Shown in pieces: positions 41,306-49,751 of a DNA stretch of 64,000 bases; the stretch's first letter is position 1; every line of letters begins with the position of its first letter. The translations under genes and the position numbers were made by a program. Below the pieces are notes generated by a model. It did not search any database. It worked only from the letters and a program-made list of their open reading frames with translations, and was not told the DNA's origin. The DNA is from Bosea sp. Tri-49 (GTDB taxonomy: Bacteria > Pseudomonadota > Alphaproteobacteria > Rhizobiales > Beijerinckiaceae): positions 2,294,001-2,358,000 of the forward strand of contig NZ_CP017946.1 in the NCBI RefSeq assembly GCF_003952665.1, given 5' to 3'.

Positions 41306-44212
41306 TTACTGGCACGCCTCGCAGGTGGGATCGTCGATCGAGCAGGCGTTCGGGACGGCCATGCCGTTCCCGAGCGGGATGTCGACAATGATCGGCGCGG
41401 CCGCGACCGGCACGGTGGCCGAAACCGCGTTGAGCTTGCCGTCGGTGCCCTTCAGCGTCGACTTCTCGACATGGGTCGCCGAGAGCGCACGCAGGTAATA
41501 GGTCGTCTTGAGGCCGAGCCGCCACGCCAGCCGATAGGCCTCGTCGAGTTTCCGGCCCGAGGGCTGCGCCATATAAAGGTTCAGCGACTGGCCCTGGTCG
41601 ATCCATTTCTGCCGGCGCGCGGCGGCCTTGATCAGCCACTCCGTCGGGATCTCGAAGGAGGTGGCGTAGAGCGCCTTGAGATCGTCCGGCACCCGGTCGA
41701 TCCCGGTGACCTTGCCGTCATAATATTTGAGATCCGAGACCATCACCTCGTCCCAGAGCCCCCTCGCCTTCAGGTCATGCACGAGCCCGGCATTCACCAC
41801 GGTGAAGTCGCCCGACATGTTCGCCTTGACGTAGAGCTGGCTGTAGGACGGTTCGATCGACTGCGAGACGCCGACGATGTTCGAGATCGTCGCGGTCGGG
41901 GCGATCGCCATCGTGTTCGAGTTGCGCATGCCGATTGTTACGACGCGCTGGCGCAGGGCATCCCAGTCCAGCGTGGAGGAACGATCCAATTCAACGTTGC
42001 CGTCGCGGGCCTCCGAGAGGATCTCCAGCGAGTCGATCGGCAGGATGCCCTTCGACCAGAGCGAGCCTTCGAAGCTCGGATAGCGGCCGCGCTCGGCGGC
42101 GAGATCGACCGAGGCCGAGATCGCATGGAAGCTGATCGCCTCCATCGAGGTGTCGGCGAAGGCGACCGCCGCCTCCGAAGCCGTCGGCAGACGCAGCGCC
42201 TGGAGCGCGTCCTGGAAACCCATGATGCCGAGGCCGACCGGGCGATGCCGCAGGTTCGAGCGGCGCGCTTCCGGGATCGTGTAGAAATTGATGTCGATGA
42301 CGTTGTCGAGCATACGCATCGCAGTCGTCACCGTGCGCTTCAGCCGCGCCTGATCGAGCCCTTCCGCGGTGACATGCGCTGCGAGATTGACCGAGCCGAG
42401 ATTGCAGACCGCGACCTCGTCGGCCGAGGTGTTGAGCGTGATCTCGGTGCAGAGGTTGGACGAGTGAACGATGCCGGCATGCTGCTGCGGCGAGCGCAGG
42501 TTGCAGGCATCCTTGAAGGTGATCCAGGGGTGTCCGGTCTCGAACAACATGGTCAGCATGCGCCGCCAGAGATCGAGCGCCTTGATCCGCTTGAAGACCT
42601 TGATCCCGCCTTGCTCCGCCTTGGCCTCATAAGCCTCGTAGGCCGTCTTGAACGGCTTGCCATAGAGGTCGTGCAGGTCCGGCACCTCGTCGGGCGAGAA
42701 CAGCGTCCAGTCGGCACCGGCTTCGACGCGCTGCATGAACAGGTCGGGAATCCAGTTCGCCGTGTTCATGTCATGGGTGCGGCGGCGGTCGTCGCCGGTG
42801 TTCTTGCGGAGATCGAGGAACTCCTCGATGTCGACATGCCAGGTCTCGAGATAGGCGCAGACGGCGCCCTTTCGCTTGCCGCCCTGGTTCACCGCGATAG
42901 CGGTGTCGTTGGCGACCTTCAGGAAGGGCACCACACCCTGGCTCTCGCCATTGGTGCCCTTGATATGGGCGCCGAGACCGCGCACAGGCGTCCAGTCATT
43001 GCCGAGCCCGCCGGAGTATTTGGCGAGCAGGGCATTGTCCTTCACCGCCTTGAAGATGCCGTCGAGATCGTCGGCGACCGTGGTCAGGAAGCAGGAGGAG
43101 AGCTGCGGCCGCAGCGTGCCCGAATTGAACAGGGTCGGCGTCGAAGCCATGAAATCGAAGGACGACAGCAGGTCGTAGAATTCGATCGCCCTCGCCTCCC
43201 GGTCGATCTCGCGCAGGCTCAACCCCATGGCGACACGCATGAAGAAGGCCTGCGGCAGCTCGAAGCGGTTGCCGCGGACATGCAGGAAGTAGCGATCGTA
43301 AAGCGTCTGGAAGCCGAGATAGTCGAGCTGCAGGTCGCGCTCTGGCTTCAGCGCAGCGGCGATACGGGCGATGTCGAAGCGGTCAAGCTCGGGGTCGATC
43401 AGCTCGTTGGCAATGCCCACCTTCAGATAGGCCTCGAAATACTCGCCATAGCGGCCGGCCATCTCTTGCTGCGTCGCCTGCTCGGCGCGGCCGTGGACGA
43501 AGCTCAGCGCCTCGCGGCGCAGCTTGTCGAGCAGCAGGCGGGCCGAGACCTTGGCATAGTTCGGCTCGCTCTCGATCAGCGTCCGCGCGGCAAGGATCGG
43601 CGCCAGCGCCAACTCGTCGAGCGAGATGCCGTCATAGAGATTACGCTGTGCCTCGGCGAGGACGGGCTCGGCCGAAACGCCGTCGAGCTCCGCACAGGCC
43701 TCGCGAACCACCTTGTCGAGACGCGCGGCATCGAGCGGAACCAGCGTGCCGTCGGCGAGCTTCATCTGCAGCGACGGCGCAGCGGCGGCGGCCGGCTGGG
43801 TCTCAGCGACCACCTTGGCGCGCTCCCGGGCACGCTCGGCGCGATAGAGCACATAGGCGCGGGCGACCTTGTGATGCTCGCCGCGCATCAGGGCGAGTTC
43901 GACCTGGTCCTGGACGTCCTCGATATGGAAGGTGCGGCCGGTGGCGGCGCGGCGGGTCAGTCCGGCGACGACCTGCTCGGTCAGCTCGGCGACGACGTCG
44001 TGGATGCGGCGCGAGGCGGCAGCGCTGGAGCCTTCGACGGCGAGGAAGGCCTTGGTCAGCGCAACCGCGATCTTCGAGGGATCGAAAGGGGTGACCCCGC
44101 CGTTGCGCCGAATGATCTGGTAGCCCGGCTCGCTCGCCGCGGCTGTCGGCGGCGCAGCAGTGATAACCGGCGCGGCGGCCGCAGGCCGTTCGGCTTCGAG
44201 AGACAGAGACAT
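41306..44212 (-). CDS. nrdA: Ribonucleotide reductase alpha subunit (two ATP-cone, NrdAz-like)
   Basis: The catalytic subunit of aerobic ribonucleotide reductase. 968 residues from ATG at 44212. An ATP-cone at about 31-130 (YQIIRRNGGVTPFDPSKIA) and a second at about 148-245 (PSLQMKLADGTLVPLDAARL) give dATP/ATP activity control. The catalytic barrel has PFLKVANDTAIAVNQGGKRK, DLRKNTGD and NLCTEITLN. The C-terminus ends SIDDPTCEACQ, with the CxxC used for re-reduction. The two-cone form matches NrdB's class Ic features. A frame to GTG at 44314 exists but lies in the riboswitch leader. Confidence 0.93.
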   Translation of the reverse strand: MSLSLEAERPAAAAPVITAAPPTAAASEPGYQIIRRNGGVTPFDPSKIAVALTKAFLAVEGSSAAASRRIHDVVAELTEQVVAGLTRRAATGRTFHIEDVQDQVELALMRGEHHKVARAYVLYRAERARERAKVVAETQPAAAAAPSLQMKLADGTLVPLDAARLDKVVREACAELDGVSAEPVLAEAQRNLYDGISLDELALAPILAARTLIESEPNYAKVSARLLLDKLRREALSFVHGRAEQATQQEMAGRYGEYFEAYLKVGIANELIDPELDRFDIARIAAALKPERDLQLDYLGFQTLYDRYFLHVRGNRFELPQAFFMRVAMGLSLREIDREARAIEFYDLLSSFDFMASTPTLFNSGTLRPQLSSCFLTTVADDLDGIFKAVKDNALLAKYSGGLGNDWTPVRGLGAHIKGTNGESQGVVPFLKVANDTAIAVNQGGKRKGAVCAYLETWHVDIEEFLDLRKNTGDDRRRTHDMNTANWIPDLFMQRVEAGADWTLFSPDEVPDLHDLYGKPFKTAYEAYEAKAEQGGIKVFKRIKALDLWRRMLTMLFETGHPWITFKDACNLRSPQQHAGIVHSSNLCTEITLNTSADEVAVCNLGSVNLAAHVTAEGLDQARLKRTVTTAMRMLDNVIDINFYTIPEARRSNLRHRPVGLGIMGFQDALQALRLPTASEAAVAFADTSMEAISFHAISASVDLAAERGRYPSFEGSLWSKGILPIDSLEILSEARDGNVELDRSSTLDWDALRQRVVTIGMRNSNTMAIAPTATISNIVGVSQSIEPSYSQLYVKANMSGDFTVVNAGLVHDLKARGLWDEVMVSDLKYYDGKVTGIDRVPDDLKALYATSFEIPTEWLIKAAARRQKWIDQGQSLNLYMAQPSGRKLDEAYRLAWRLGLKTTYYLRALSATHVEKSTLKGTDGKLNAVSATVPVAAAPIIVDIPLGNGMAVPNACSIDDPTCEACQ

Positions 44213-44221
44213 CGGCATCAA

Positions 44222-44237
44222 CCCCAAGATGTTGAGG
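44222..44237 (-). promoter_or_regulatory. Hairpin over the nrdA ribosome binding site
   Basis: On the minus strand, CCTCAA (44237-44232) pairs with TTGGGG (44227-44222), one G-T pair, with loop CATC. The GGGG is the likely Shine-Dalgarno for ATG at 44212. The equivalent position in the metE leader also pairs its GGGG, with different bases. Confidence 0.6.
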
Positions 44238-44341
44238 GCAAAGGCCGAGCGGTTGCGTCGAGAAGGCGCGCGGCAACCCAAGGCCGCGACCTGCCAAGCG
44301 CACCACCGGGACACCCCGCCCGAGGACGTAAAACTAGGGTC

Positions 44342-44506
44342 GCGGCAGGTCTCCTGGCTCGCGGGTCGCAGCTCTCGCCCGTCTTCCCAAGGCCTTGCGG
44401 CCTCAGTGACTTACATGGACGCGAACTCACCGCTGACAGTTGCGGGGGCAGCGCCGGTTTCCCACCGGCTTCCCTCTTAGCTCTCGATCTTGCGATTCGA
44501 GAGACC
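44342..44506 (-). ncRNA. Cobalamin riboswitch upstream of nrdA
   Basis: On the minus strand the classical B12 aptamer elements are in order: GCTAAGAGGGAAGCCGGTG, the paired CCGGT...ACCGG, GCGCTGCCCCCGCAACTGTC, GTAAGTCACTGAGGCC (B12 box region) and GAGCCAGGAGACCTGCC. About 130 bases separate it from the nrdA start. It should switch off the B12-independent reductase when adenosylcobalamin is present, as known for nrdABS in Streptomyces. Implies a B12-dependent class II reductase (NrdJ) elsewhere. Confidence 0.92.
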
Positions 44507-44682
44507 ATCGACCACCAGATTTAGTAGTCTCTGCGCTGACGCTGTCAATTGATCGTGCGTGACTTGTCTCTCGCATGTGGAAAGCGAGGATATCTCCAAC
44601 AGCCCCCAAAAAACATGGAGACATAAAGATGTCTTTATATCTCGATTGACGTCTACTCTCGGATCGGCATACTGGCACGGTC

Positions 44683-44856
44683 GAGGTTCTCCGGCGCGGC
44701 TTGCCGCATCGGAGCTAAGAGGGAAGCCGGTGAAGTGCCGGCGCTGCCCCCGCAACTGTAAGCGGCGAGCCGCTGTCCAATCGAAGCCACTGGGACCGAC
44801 AAGGTCGCGGGAAGGCCGGACAGCTGCCCTGACCCGTGAGCCAGGAGACCTGCCCC
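44683..44856 (+). ncRNA. Cobalamin riboswitch upstream of metE
   Basis: Plus-strand B12 aptamer: GGAGCTAAGAGGGAAGCCGG, paired GCCGG...CCGGC, GCTGCCCCCGCAACTGTAAG, GAAGCCACTGGGACC (B12 box) and GAGCCAGGAGACCTGCCCC. It precedes metE by about 127 bases. It should repress the cobalamin-independent methionine synthase when cobalamin is present, allowing MetH to take over. This leader and the nrdA leader are inverted duplicates. Confidence 0.95.
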
Positions 44857-44866
44857 GACAACATGA

Positions 44867-44897
44867 ACGTCCTCGGGCGGGGTGTCCCGGTGGTGCG
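44867..44897 (+). repeat. 31-base identical segment shared by the metE and nrdA leaders
   Basis: The bases ACGTCCTCGGGCGGGGTGTC and 11 more after them are identical at 44867-44897 (plus) and 44329-44299 (minus). The segment lies right after each aptamer and contains short self-complementary runs (CGGG...CCCG, GGG...CCC), so it is likely part of the expression platform. Confidence 0.85.
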
Positions 44898-44960
44898 GTT
44901 GCGGATCCGCGCCGATTTTCCGTCGCCCGGATTCTCACACGCGTCCGCTCTGGCCTTTGC

Positions 44961-44975
44961 CCCCATTTTATGGGG
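44961..44975 (+). promoter_or_regulatory. Hairpin over the metE ribosome binding site
   Basis: CCCCAT (44961-44966) pairs with ATGGGG (44970-44975) around a TTT loop. The GGGG is the probable Shine-Dalgarno for ATG at 44984. Sequestration would give translational control by the upstream riboswitch. Confidence 0.65.
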
Positions 44976-44983
44976 TTAAGCCT

Positions 44984-47329
44984 ATGTCTCAATCAGTCTC
45001 CGTCGCCGCTCTCGGCACGCCGCGCATCGGTCCGCGCCGCGAACTCAAGACCGCGCTCGAAAGCTTCTGGGCCGGGAAATCGGACGAACAGTCCCTGCTT
45101 GAAACCGCAGCCGGTCTGCGCGCCGCCAACTGGGCGCGGCAGAAGGCGCAAGGGATCACCGTGATCCCGTCAAACGACTTCTCGTTCTACGACCAGGTCC
45201 TCGACACCAGCGTCATGGTCGGCGCGATCCCGGCCATTTACGGCTGGAAGGGTGGCCCGGTGCCGCTCGGCACCTATTTCGCCATGGCACGGGGCTCGCA
45301 GGGCGAGACCGAGCCGCACACCTCCTGCGGCCATGCTCATCACGACCATGAGCATCATCACGGCGTCCCGGCGCAGGAGATGACCAAATGGTTCGACACC
45401 AACTACCACTATATGGTGCCGGAGTTCGCAGCCGGGCAGCGCTTCGAACTGGCCTCGCTGAAGCCCGTCGAGGAATATCGCGAGGCCAAGGCACTCGGCT
45501 ACGAGACGCGGCCCGTCCTGCTCGGGCCCGTGACCTTCCTCAAGCTCGGCAAGGCCAAGGATCCGTCCTTCGATCCGCTCTCGCTGCTGGGTGAACTGCT
45601 GCCGATCTATATCGACGTGCTGCGCCGGCTCTCGGCCAATGGCGCGGACTGGGTGCAGATCGACGAGCCCTGCCTCGTGCTCGATCTCGACGAGCCGGCC
45701 CGCGAGGCTCTGCGCCGGAGCTATGCGACGATCGCCCACGCCCTGCCGCAGCTGAAGATCATGCTGGCGACCTATTTCGGCGCGCTCGGCGACAATCTCG
45801 ATACTGCCGTATCCCTGCCGGTCGCCGGCCTGCATCTCGACCTCGTCCGCGCGCCCGAACAGCTCGACACGGTTCTCGCCAAGGCGCCGCGCGGCCTCGT
45901 GCTCTCTCTCGGCGTGGTCGACGGCCGCAACATCTGGAAGACCGATCTGGAGAAGGTGCTGGCGCGGATCGAGCCGATCGCAGCCAGGCGCGGCACCGAT
46001 CATGTCCAGGTCGCGCCGTCCTGCTCGATGCTGCACAGCCCGATCGACCTCGAGCTGGAAACCAACCTCGATCCCGAGGTGAAGGGCTGGCTCGCCTTCT
46101 GCGTCCAGAAGATGGGCGAACTCTCGACGCTTGGTCGCGCGCTCGGTGGCGGGCGCAACAGCGTCCAGGAAGCCTTGGCCGCCTCGACCGCGGCAGCCGC
46201 CGCGCGCAAGGCCTCCCCGAAGGTCAACGACAAGGCGGTGGCCGCTCGCATGGCGGCGGTCACGGAAGCCTTCGCGCGCCGCGAGAACGAGTTCGCAAAG
46301 CGCGCGAAACTGCAGCGCACCCGTTTCAACCTGCCTGCCTTCCCGACTACGACGATCGGCTCCTTCCCGCAGACAGCTGAGGTCCGCAAGGCGCGCGCCG
46401 CCCATGACAAGGGCCAGCTCGGCCATGCCGAATACGAGCAGTTCCTGCGCGAGGAGACGGCGCGCACCGTGCGCTGGCAGGAGGAGATCGGGCTCGACGT
46501 GCTCGTCCACGGCGAGTTCGAGCGCAACGACATGGTGCAGTATTTCGGCGAGCAGCTCGCCGGCTTCGCCTTCACGCGCAGCGGCTGGGTGCAGAGCTAC
46601 GGCTCGCGCTGCGTGCGCCCGCCGATCCTGTTCGGCGACGTCTCGCGGCCGAAGCCGATGACGGTCGAATGGTGGCGCTATTCGCAGTCGCTGACCAGGA
46701 AGCCGATGAAGGCGATGCTGACCGGCCCGGTCACCATCCTGAACTGGTCCTTCGTGCGCGACGACCTGCCCCGCAGCGAGGCGTCGAAGCAGATTGCGCT
46801 GGCGATCCGCGACGAGGTGCTCGACCTGGAGACGGCCGGCGCAGCGATGATCCAGATCGACGAGGCGGCTTTGCGCGAGGGCCTGCCGCTGCGGCGGGGT
46901 GACTGGACGCATTATCTCGACTGGGCCGTGGAGAGCTTCCGCATCTGCGCTTCCGGCGTCGCCGACGAGACGCAGGTCCACACCCATATGTGCTATTCGG
47001 AGTTCAACCAGATCATCGACGCCATCGCGGCGATGGATGCCGACGTGATCTCGATCGAGACCTCGCGCTCGAAGATGGAGCTGCTCGACGCCTTTGTCGA
47101 CTACAACTATCCGAACGAGATCGGCCCCGGAGTCTACGACATCCACTCGCCGCGCGTGCCGGATGTCGCCGAGATGAGCGAGCTCCTGCAGCTCGCCCGG
47201 CAAAGGCTGAAGGACGAGCAGCTCTGGATCAACCCCGATTGCGGGCTGAAGACCCGGAAATGGGAGGAGGTCCGGCCAGCCTTGGTCAACATGGTAAGGG
47301 TAGCGCAGCTGATAAGAGGCGAGGCCTAG
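44984..47329 (+). CDS. metE: Cobalamin-independent methionine synthase
   Basis: Transfers a methyl group from 5-methyltetrahydrofolate triglutamate to homocysteine; cytoplasmic, zinc-dependent. 781 residues with the two-barrel MetE layout: N-terminal domain (TKWFDTNYHYMVPEF), and C-terminal domain with TTIGSFPQTAEVR, EFERNDMVQYFGEQL, HTHMCYSEF and C-terminal NPDCGLKTRKW (zinc ligands His and Cys). A His-rich insert at 112-126 (H-T-S-C-G-H-A-H-H-D-H-E-H-H-H) precedes TKWFDTN and is absent from E. coli MetE as I recall it. Under a B12 riboswitch. Confidence 0.96.
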   Translation: MSQSVSVAALGTPRIGPRRELKTALESFWAGKSDEQSLLETAAGLRAANWARQKAQGITVIPSNDFSFYDQVLDTSVMVGAIPAIYGWKGGPVPLGTYFAMARGSQGETEPHTSCGHAHHDHEHHHGVPAQEMTKWFDTNYHYMVPEFAAGQRFELASLKPVEEYREAKALGYETRPVLLGPVTFLKLGKAKDPSFDPLSLLGELLPIYIDVLRRLSANGADWVQIDEPCLVLDLDEPAREALRRSYATIAHALPQLKIMLATYFGALGDNLDTAVSLPVAGLHLDLVRAPEQLDTVLAKAPRGLVLSLGVVDGRNIWKTDLEKVLARIEPIAARRGTDHVQVAPSCSMLHSPIDLELETNLDPEVKGWLAFCVQKMGELSTLGRALGGGRNSVQEALAASTAAAAARKASPKVNDKAVAARMAAVTEAFARRENEFAKRAKLQRTRFNLPAFPTTTIGSFPQTAEVRKARAAHDKGQLGHAEYEQFLREETARTVRWQEEIGLDVLVHGEFERNDMVQYFGEQLAGFAFTRSGWVQSYGSRCVRPPILFGDVSRPKPMTVEWWRYSQSLTRKPMKAMLTGPVTILNWSFVRDDLPRSEASKQIALAIRDEVLDLETAGAAMIQIDEAALREGLPLRRGDWTHYLDWAVESFRICASGVADETQVHTHMCYSEFNQIIDAIAAMDADVISIETSRSKMELLDAFVDYNYPNEIGPGVYDIHSPRVPDVAEMSELLQLARQRLKDEQLWINPDCGLKTRKWEEVRPALVNMVRVAQLIRGEA

Positions 47330-47542
47330 TCACCGGGAACTCTGCTCAAGGAGGTCTGCGTCAGCAGACCTCCAAGTTCCGCTCTTCCCTTGGCGCCATC
47401 CAGAACTGCACCTCCCTTTCGAGCAGCGCGCTCAGCCAGCCGCCACGCAGCCAGCCCCTGCTTTCGCATCTTGCCTGTCAGTTCTGGTGTACTAGTATAC
47501 ATGGCAAGGCCGCAGCAAAGCAGGCCAGCACAGGGAGGTATC

Positions 47543-48727
47543 ATGAGCCATCTGACACGGCGCGGCGTCATCGCCGGCGCCTCCAGTCTCGCCGCGCTCT
47601 CCGCCGGTGGAGCCTTCGCCCAGGGCGCACTGCCGGCGAGCCCGGTCGCACTCAACATCATCGACGTCGCCGGCAATCTGCAATTGACGCAGGCCGCGAT
47701 CGAAAAATTCGCCAAGGACAATCCGAAGCTGATCTCGCGGCTGAATTTTTCGCGCGCGCCGTCGCCGGAGCTGCCAGCCAAGCTCAAAGCCCAGCAGGAT
47801 GCCAACCGCGTCGACATCGACATGGTGCTGACCGGCCCTGGCGCGATGTCGGACGGCATCCAGCAGGGCTTGTGGGTCGACGTCTGGAAGTCGCACACCG
47901 CTGCCCTGCCCAAGGCGGAGGAGACCTATCACGAGCAGGCGCTGATGATGCAGCGCAATTTCGGCCAGAACGAAGGCGTCGCCGTCGTCTATTCGCCATC
48001 GGGGCCGCTGTTCGAATATGCGCCCGACCGGCTGAAGACCGTGCCCAAGACGGCCGAGGAGTTCCTCGCCTATGTCAAGCAGAACAAGAACCGCTTCACC
48101 TATGCCCGCCCGCTCAATTCCGGCCCGGGTTGGACCTTCCTGCAGGGCCTGCCCTACATCCTCGGCGACAGCGACCCGAGCGATCCGATGAACGGCTGGG
48201 CCAAGAGCTGGGCCTATCTCAAGGAGCTCGGCACCGGCATCGACTACTATCCCGGCGGCACGACGCCGACGATGAAGGAGCTCGGCGAGGGCACGCGCGA
48301 CGTCATCGTCTCGACGCTGGGCTGGGACATCAACCCGCGCGCGCTCGGCATCGTGCCGAAGGAGGCCAAGGTCTTCGTCCTCGCCAACACGCACTGGATT
48401 CCCGACACCCAGTTCATGTGCATCCCCAAGGGCGTCGCAGCGGCGAAGATCCCGGTGATCCTGGCGCTGATGTCCTACATGCTGAAGCCAGAGGCGCAGG
48501 CTGCGACCTATGACAAGGGCTATTTCTATCCTGGCCCGGCGATCAAGGGCGTTACTCTCGCAATGGCCCCGCAGGAGAGCCAGGACGTGATCAGGGAGTA
48601 CGGCCGGCCCGAATATGACGGGCTGATCGGCAGCCTGCCGACCCGTCCGCCACTGACGCCCGAGCGCCTGGTCGCCGCCTTCCGACGCTGGGACCAGGAG
48701 ATCGGCGTCGGCCATACGCCGAAGTAA
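47543..48727 (+). CDS. Extracellular solute-binding protein (ABC type), Tat-like signal
   Basis: A 394-residue periplasmic binding protein. ATG at 47543 follows AGGGAGGT; the N-terminus SHLTRRGVIAGASSLAALSAG has a twin-arginine look. The body is a type 2 periplasmic fold (DVAGNLQLTQAAIEKFAKDNP, then VAVVYSPSGPLFEYAP), related to ABC sugar or polyamine binding proteins. No permease or ATPase gene follows; two Gfo/Idh/MocA oxidoreductases do. TGTACTAGTATACA at 47488-47501, 42 bases upstream of the start, is a possible regulator-binding site of GntR type. The ligand is unknown. Confidence 0.85.
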   Translation: MSHLTRRGVIAGASSLAALSAGGAFAQGALPASPVALNIIDVAGNLQLTQAAIEKFAKDNPKLISRLNFSRAPSPELPAKLKAQQDANRVDIDMVLTGPGAMSDGIQQGLWVDVWKSHTAALPKAEETYHEQALMMQRNFGQNEGVAVVYSPSGPLFEYAPDRLKTVPKTAEEFLAYVKQNKNRFTYARPLNSGPGWTFLQGLPYILGDSDPSDPMNGWAKSWAYLKELGTGIDYYPGGTTPTMKELGEGTRDVIVSTLGWDINPRALGIVPKEAKVFVLANTHWIPDTQFMCIPKGVAAAKIPVILALMSYMLKPEAQAATYDKGYFYPGPAIKGVTLAMAPQESQDVIREYGRPEYDGLIGSLPTRPPLTPERLVAAFRRWDQEIGVGHTPK

Positions 48728-48728
48728 G

Positions 48729-49751
48729 ATGCGCTTCGCTGCCATCGGCCTCGACCACCGCCATATCTACCATATGGTCGGCGGTCTCCTCGAAGCCGGC
48801 GCGGATTGCGCCGGCTTCGATCCCCAGACCAGCGATCCGCGCGTGCTCGACGGCTTCCGCGAGCGCTTCCCGCAGTTGCGGGAGGCGGAAAGCCAGCGGC
48901 TGCTCGACGATCCCTCGATCGACCTCATCGTCTGCGCCGGCATCCCCTCGGAGCGGGCCGCCCTCGCCGTCCGGGCGATGCGGGCCGGCAAGGACGTGAT
49001 GGTGGACAAGCCGGGCGTGACCAGCTTCGAGCAGCTTGCCGAGGTTGAGCGGGTCGTTGCGGAGACCGGGCGGATCTTTTCGGTCTGCTTCTCCGAACGC
49101 TTCGTCGTTCCTGCCACCATCATCGCCGGCAAGCTCATCGCGGACGGCGCGATCGGGCGCGTGATCCAGACGGTGGGCCTCGGACCGCACCGCCTCAACC
49201 GGGCGATCCGGCCGGACTGGTTCTTCGACAAGCGCTATTTCGGCGGCATATTGACCGACATCGCCTCGCACCAGATCGACCAGTTCCTACATTTCACCGG
49301 CTCGCAGGACGCCGAGATCGCGATCTCCGGGATCGGCCATTTCGGTATGCCCGACCTGCCCGATTTCGAGGATTTCGGTGAAATTCTACTCCGGAGCGAT
49401 CGTGCGAGCGGCTTTATCCGCGTCGACTGGTTCACCGCGGACGGCCTGCCGACCTGGGGCGACGGGCGTCTCACCATTCTTGGCACGGAAGGGACGATCG
49501 AGCTGCGCAAATATGTCGACATCGCCGGCCGGCCCGGCACCGACCATCTCTTCCTGGTCGACAGGGCCGGCACCCGCCATATCGACGCATCGCGCGAGCC
49601 GTTGACTTATTTCCGGGCCCTCATTGCGGACGTCGAAGGTCGCAGCGAAACGGCAGCGACGCAGCAGCACATGTTCACGGTCTGCCGACTCGCCTTGCAT
49701 GCGCAGGACCGGGCCGTGCGCCTGCCGATCAGAGGAACAGAGGCAAAGTGA
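48729..49751 (+). CDS. Gfo/Idh/MocA family oxidoreductase
   Basis: A 340-residue NAD(P)-dependent oxidoreductase. The N-terminal Rossmann part starts FAAIGLDHRHIYHMVGGLLE, departing from the usual GxGxxG; the cofactor-site Lys is in VMVDKPGVTSFEQL (EKP-like motif). The C-terminal domain holds TDIASHQIDQFLHF, where the His of DxxxHxxD is the expected catalytic residue. The substrate is probably a sugar or inositol-like polyol. Starts two bases after the binding-protein stop, so it is in the same operon. Confidence 0.85.
   Translation: MRFAAIGLDHRHIYHMVGGLLEAGADCAGFDPQTSDPRVLDGFRERFPQLREAESQRLLDDPSIDLIVCAGIPSERAALAVRAMRAGKDVMVDKPGVTSFEQLAEVERVVAETGRIFSVCFSERFVVPATIIAGKLIADGAIGRVIQTVGLGPHRLNRAIRPDWFFDKRYFGGILTDIASHQIDQFLHFTGSQDAEIAISGIGHFGMPDLPDFEDFGEILLRSDRASGFIRVDWFTADGLPTWGDGRLTILGTEGTIELRKYVDIAGRPGTDHLFLVDRAGTRHIDASREPLTYFRALIADVEGRSETAATQQHMFTVCRLALHAQDRAVRLPIRGTEAK

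Noticed and set aside
41471..44524. 1017-codon open frame antisense to nrdA
   Set aside because: It is the mirror of nrdA codon bias in a high-GC genome; its protein has no recognisable domain and no ribosome site, while nrdA on the other strand has full family motifs.
44882..44983. 34-codon N-terminal extension of MetE from GTG at 44882 (and the matching one for NrdA at 44314)
   Set aside because: The extension lies in the riboswitch expression platform, has no separate ribosome site, and the family N-termini begin at the later ATG codons.
45170..47203. 677-codon open frame antisense to metE
   Set aside because: Same reason: a shadow of a strongly biased gene with clear MetE motifs on the plus strand.
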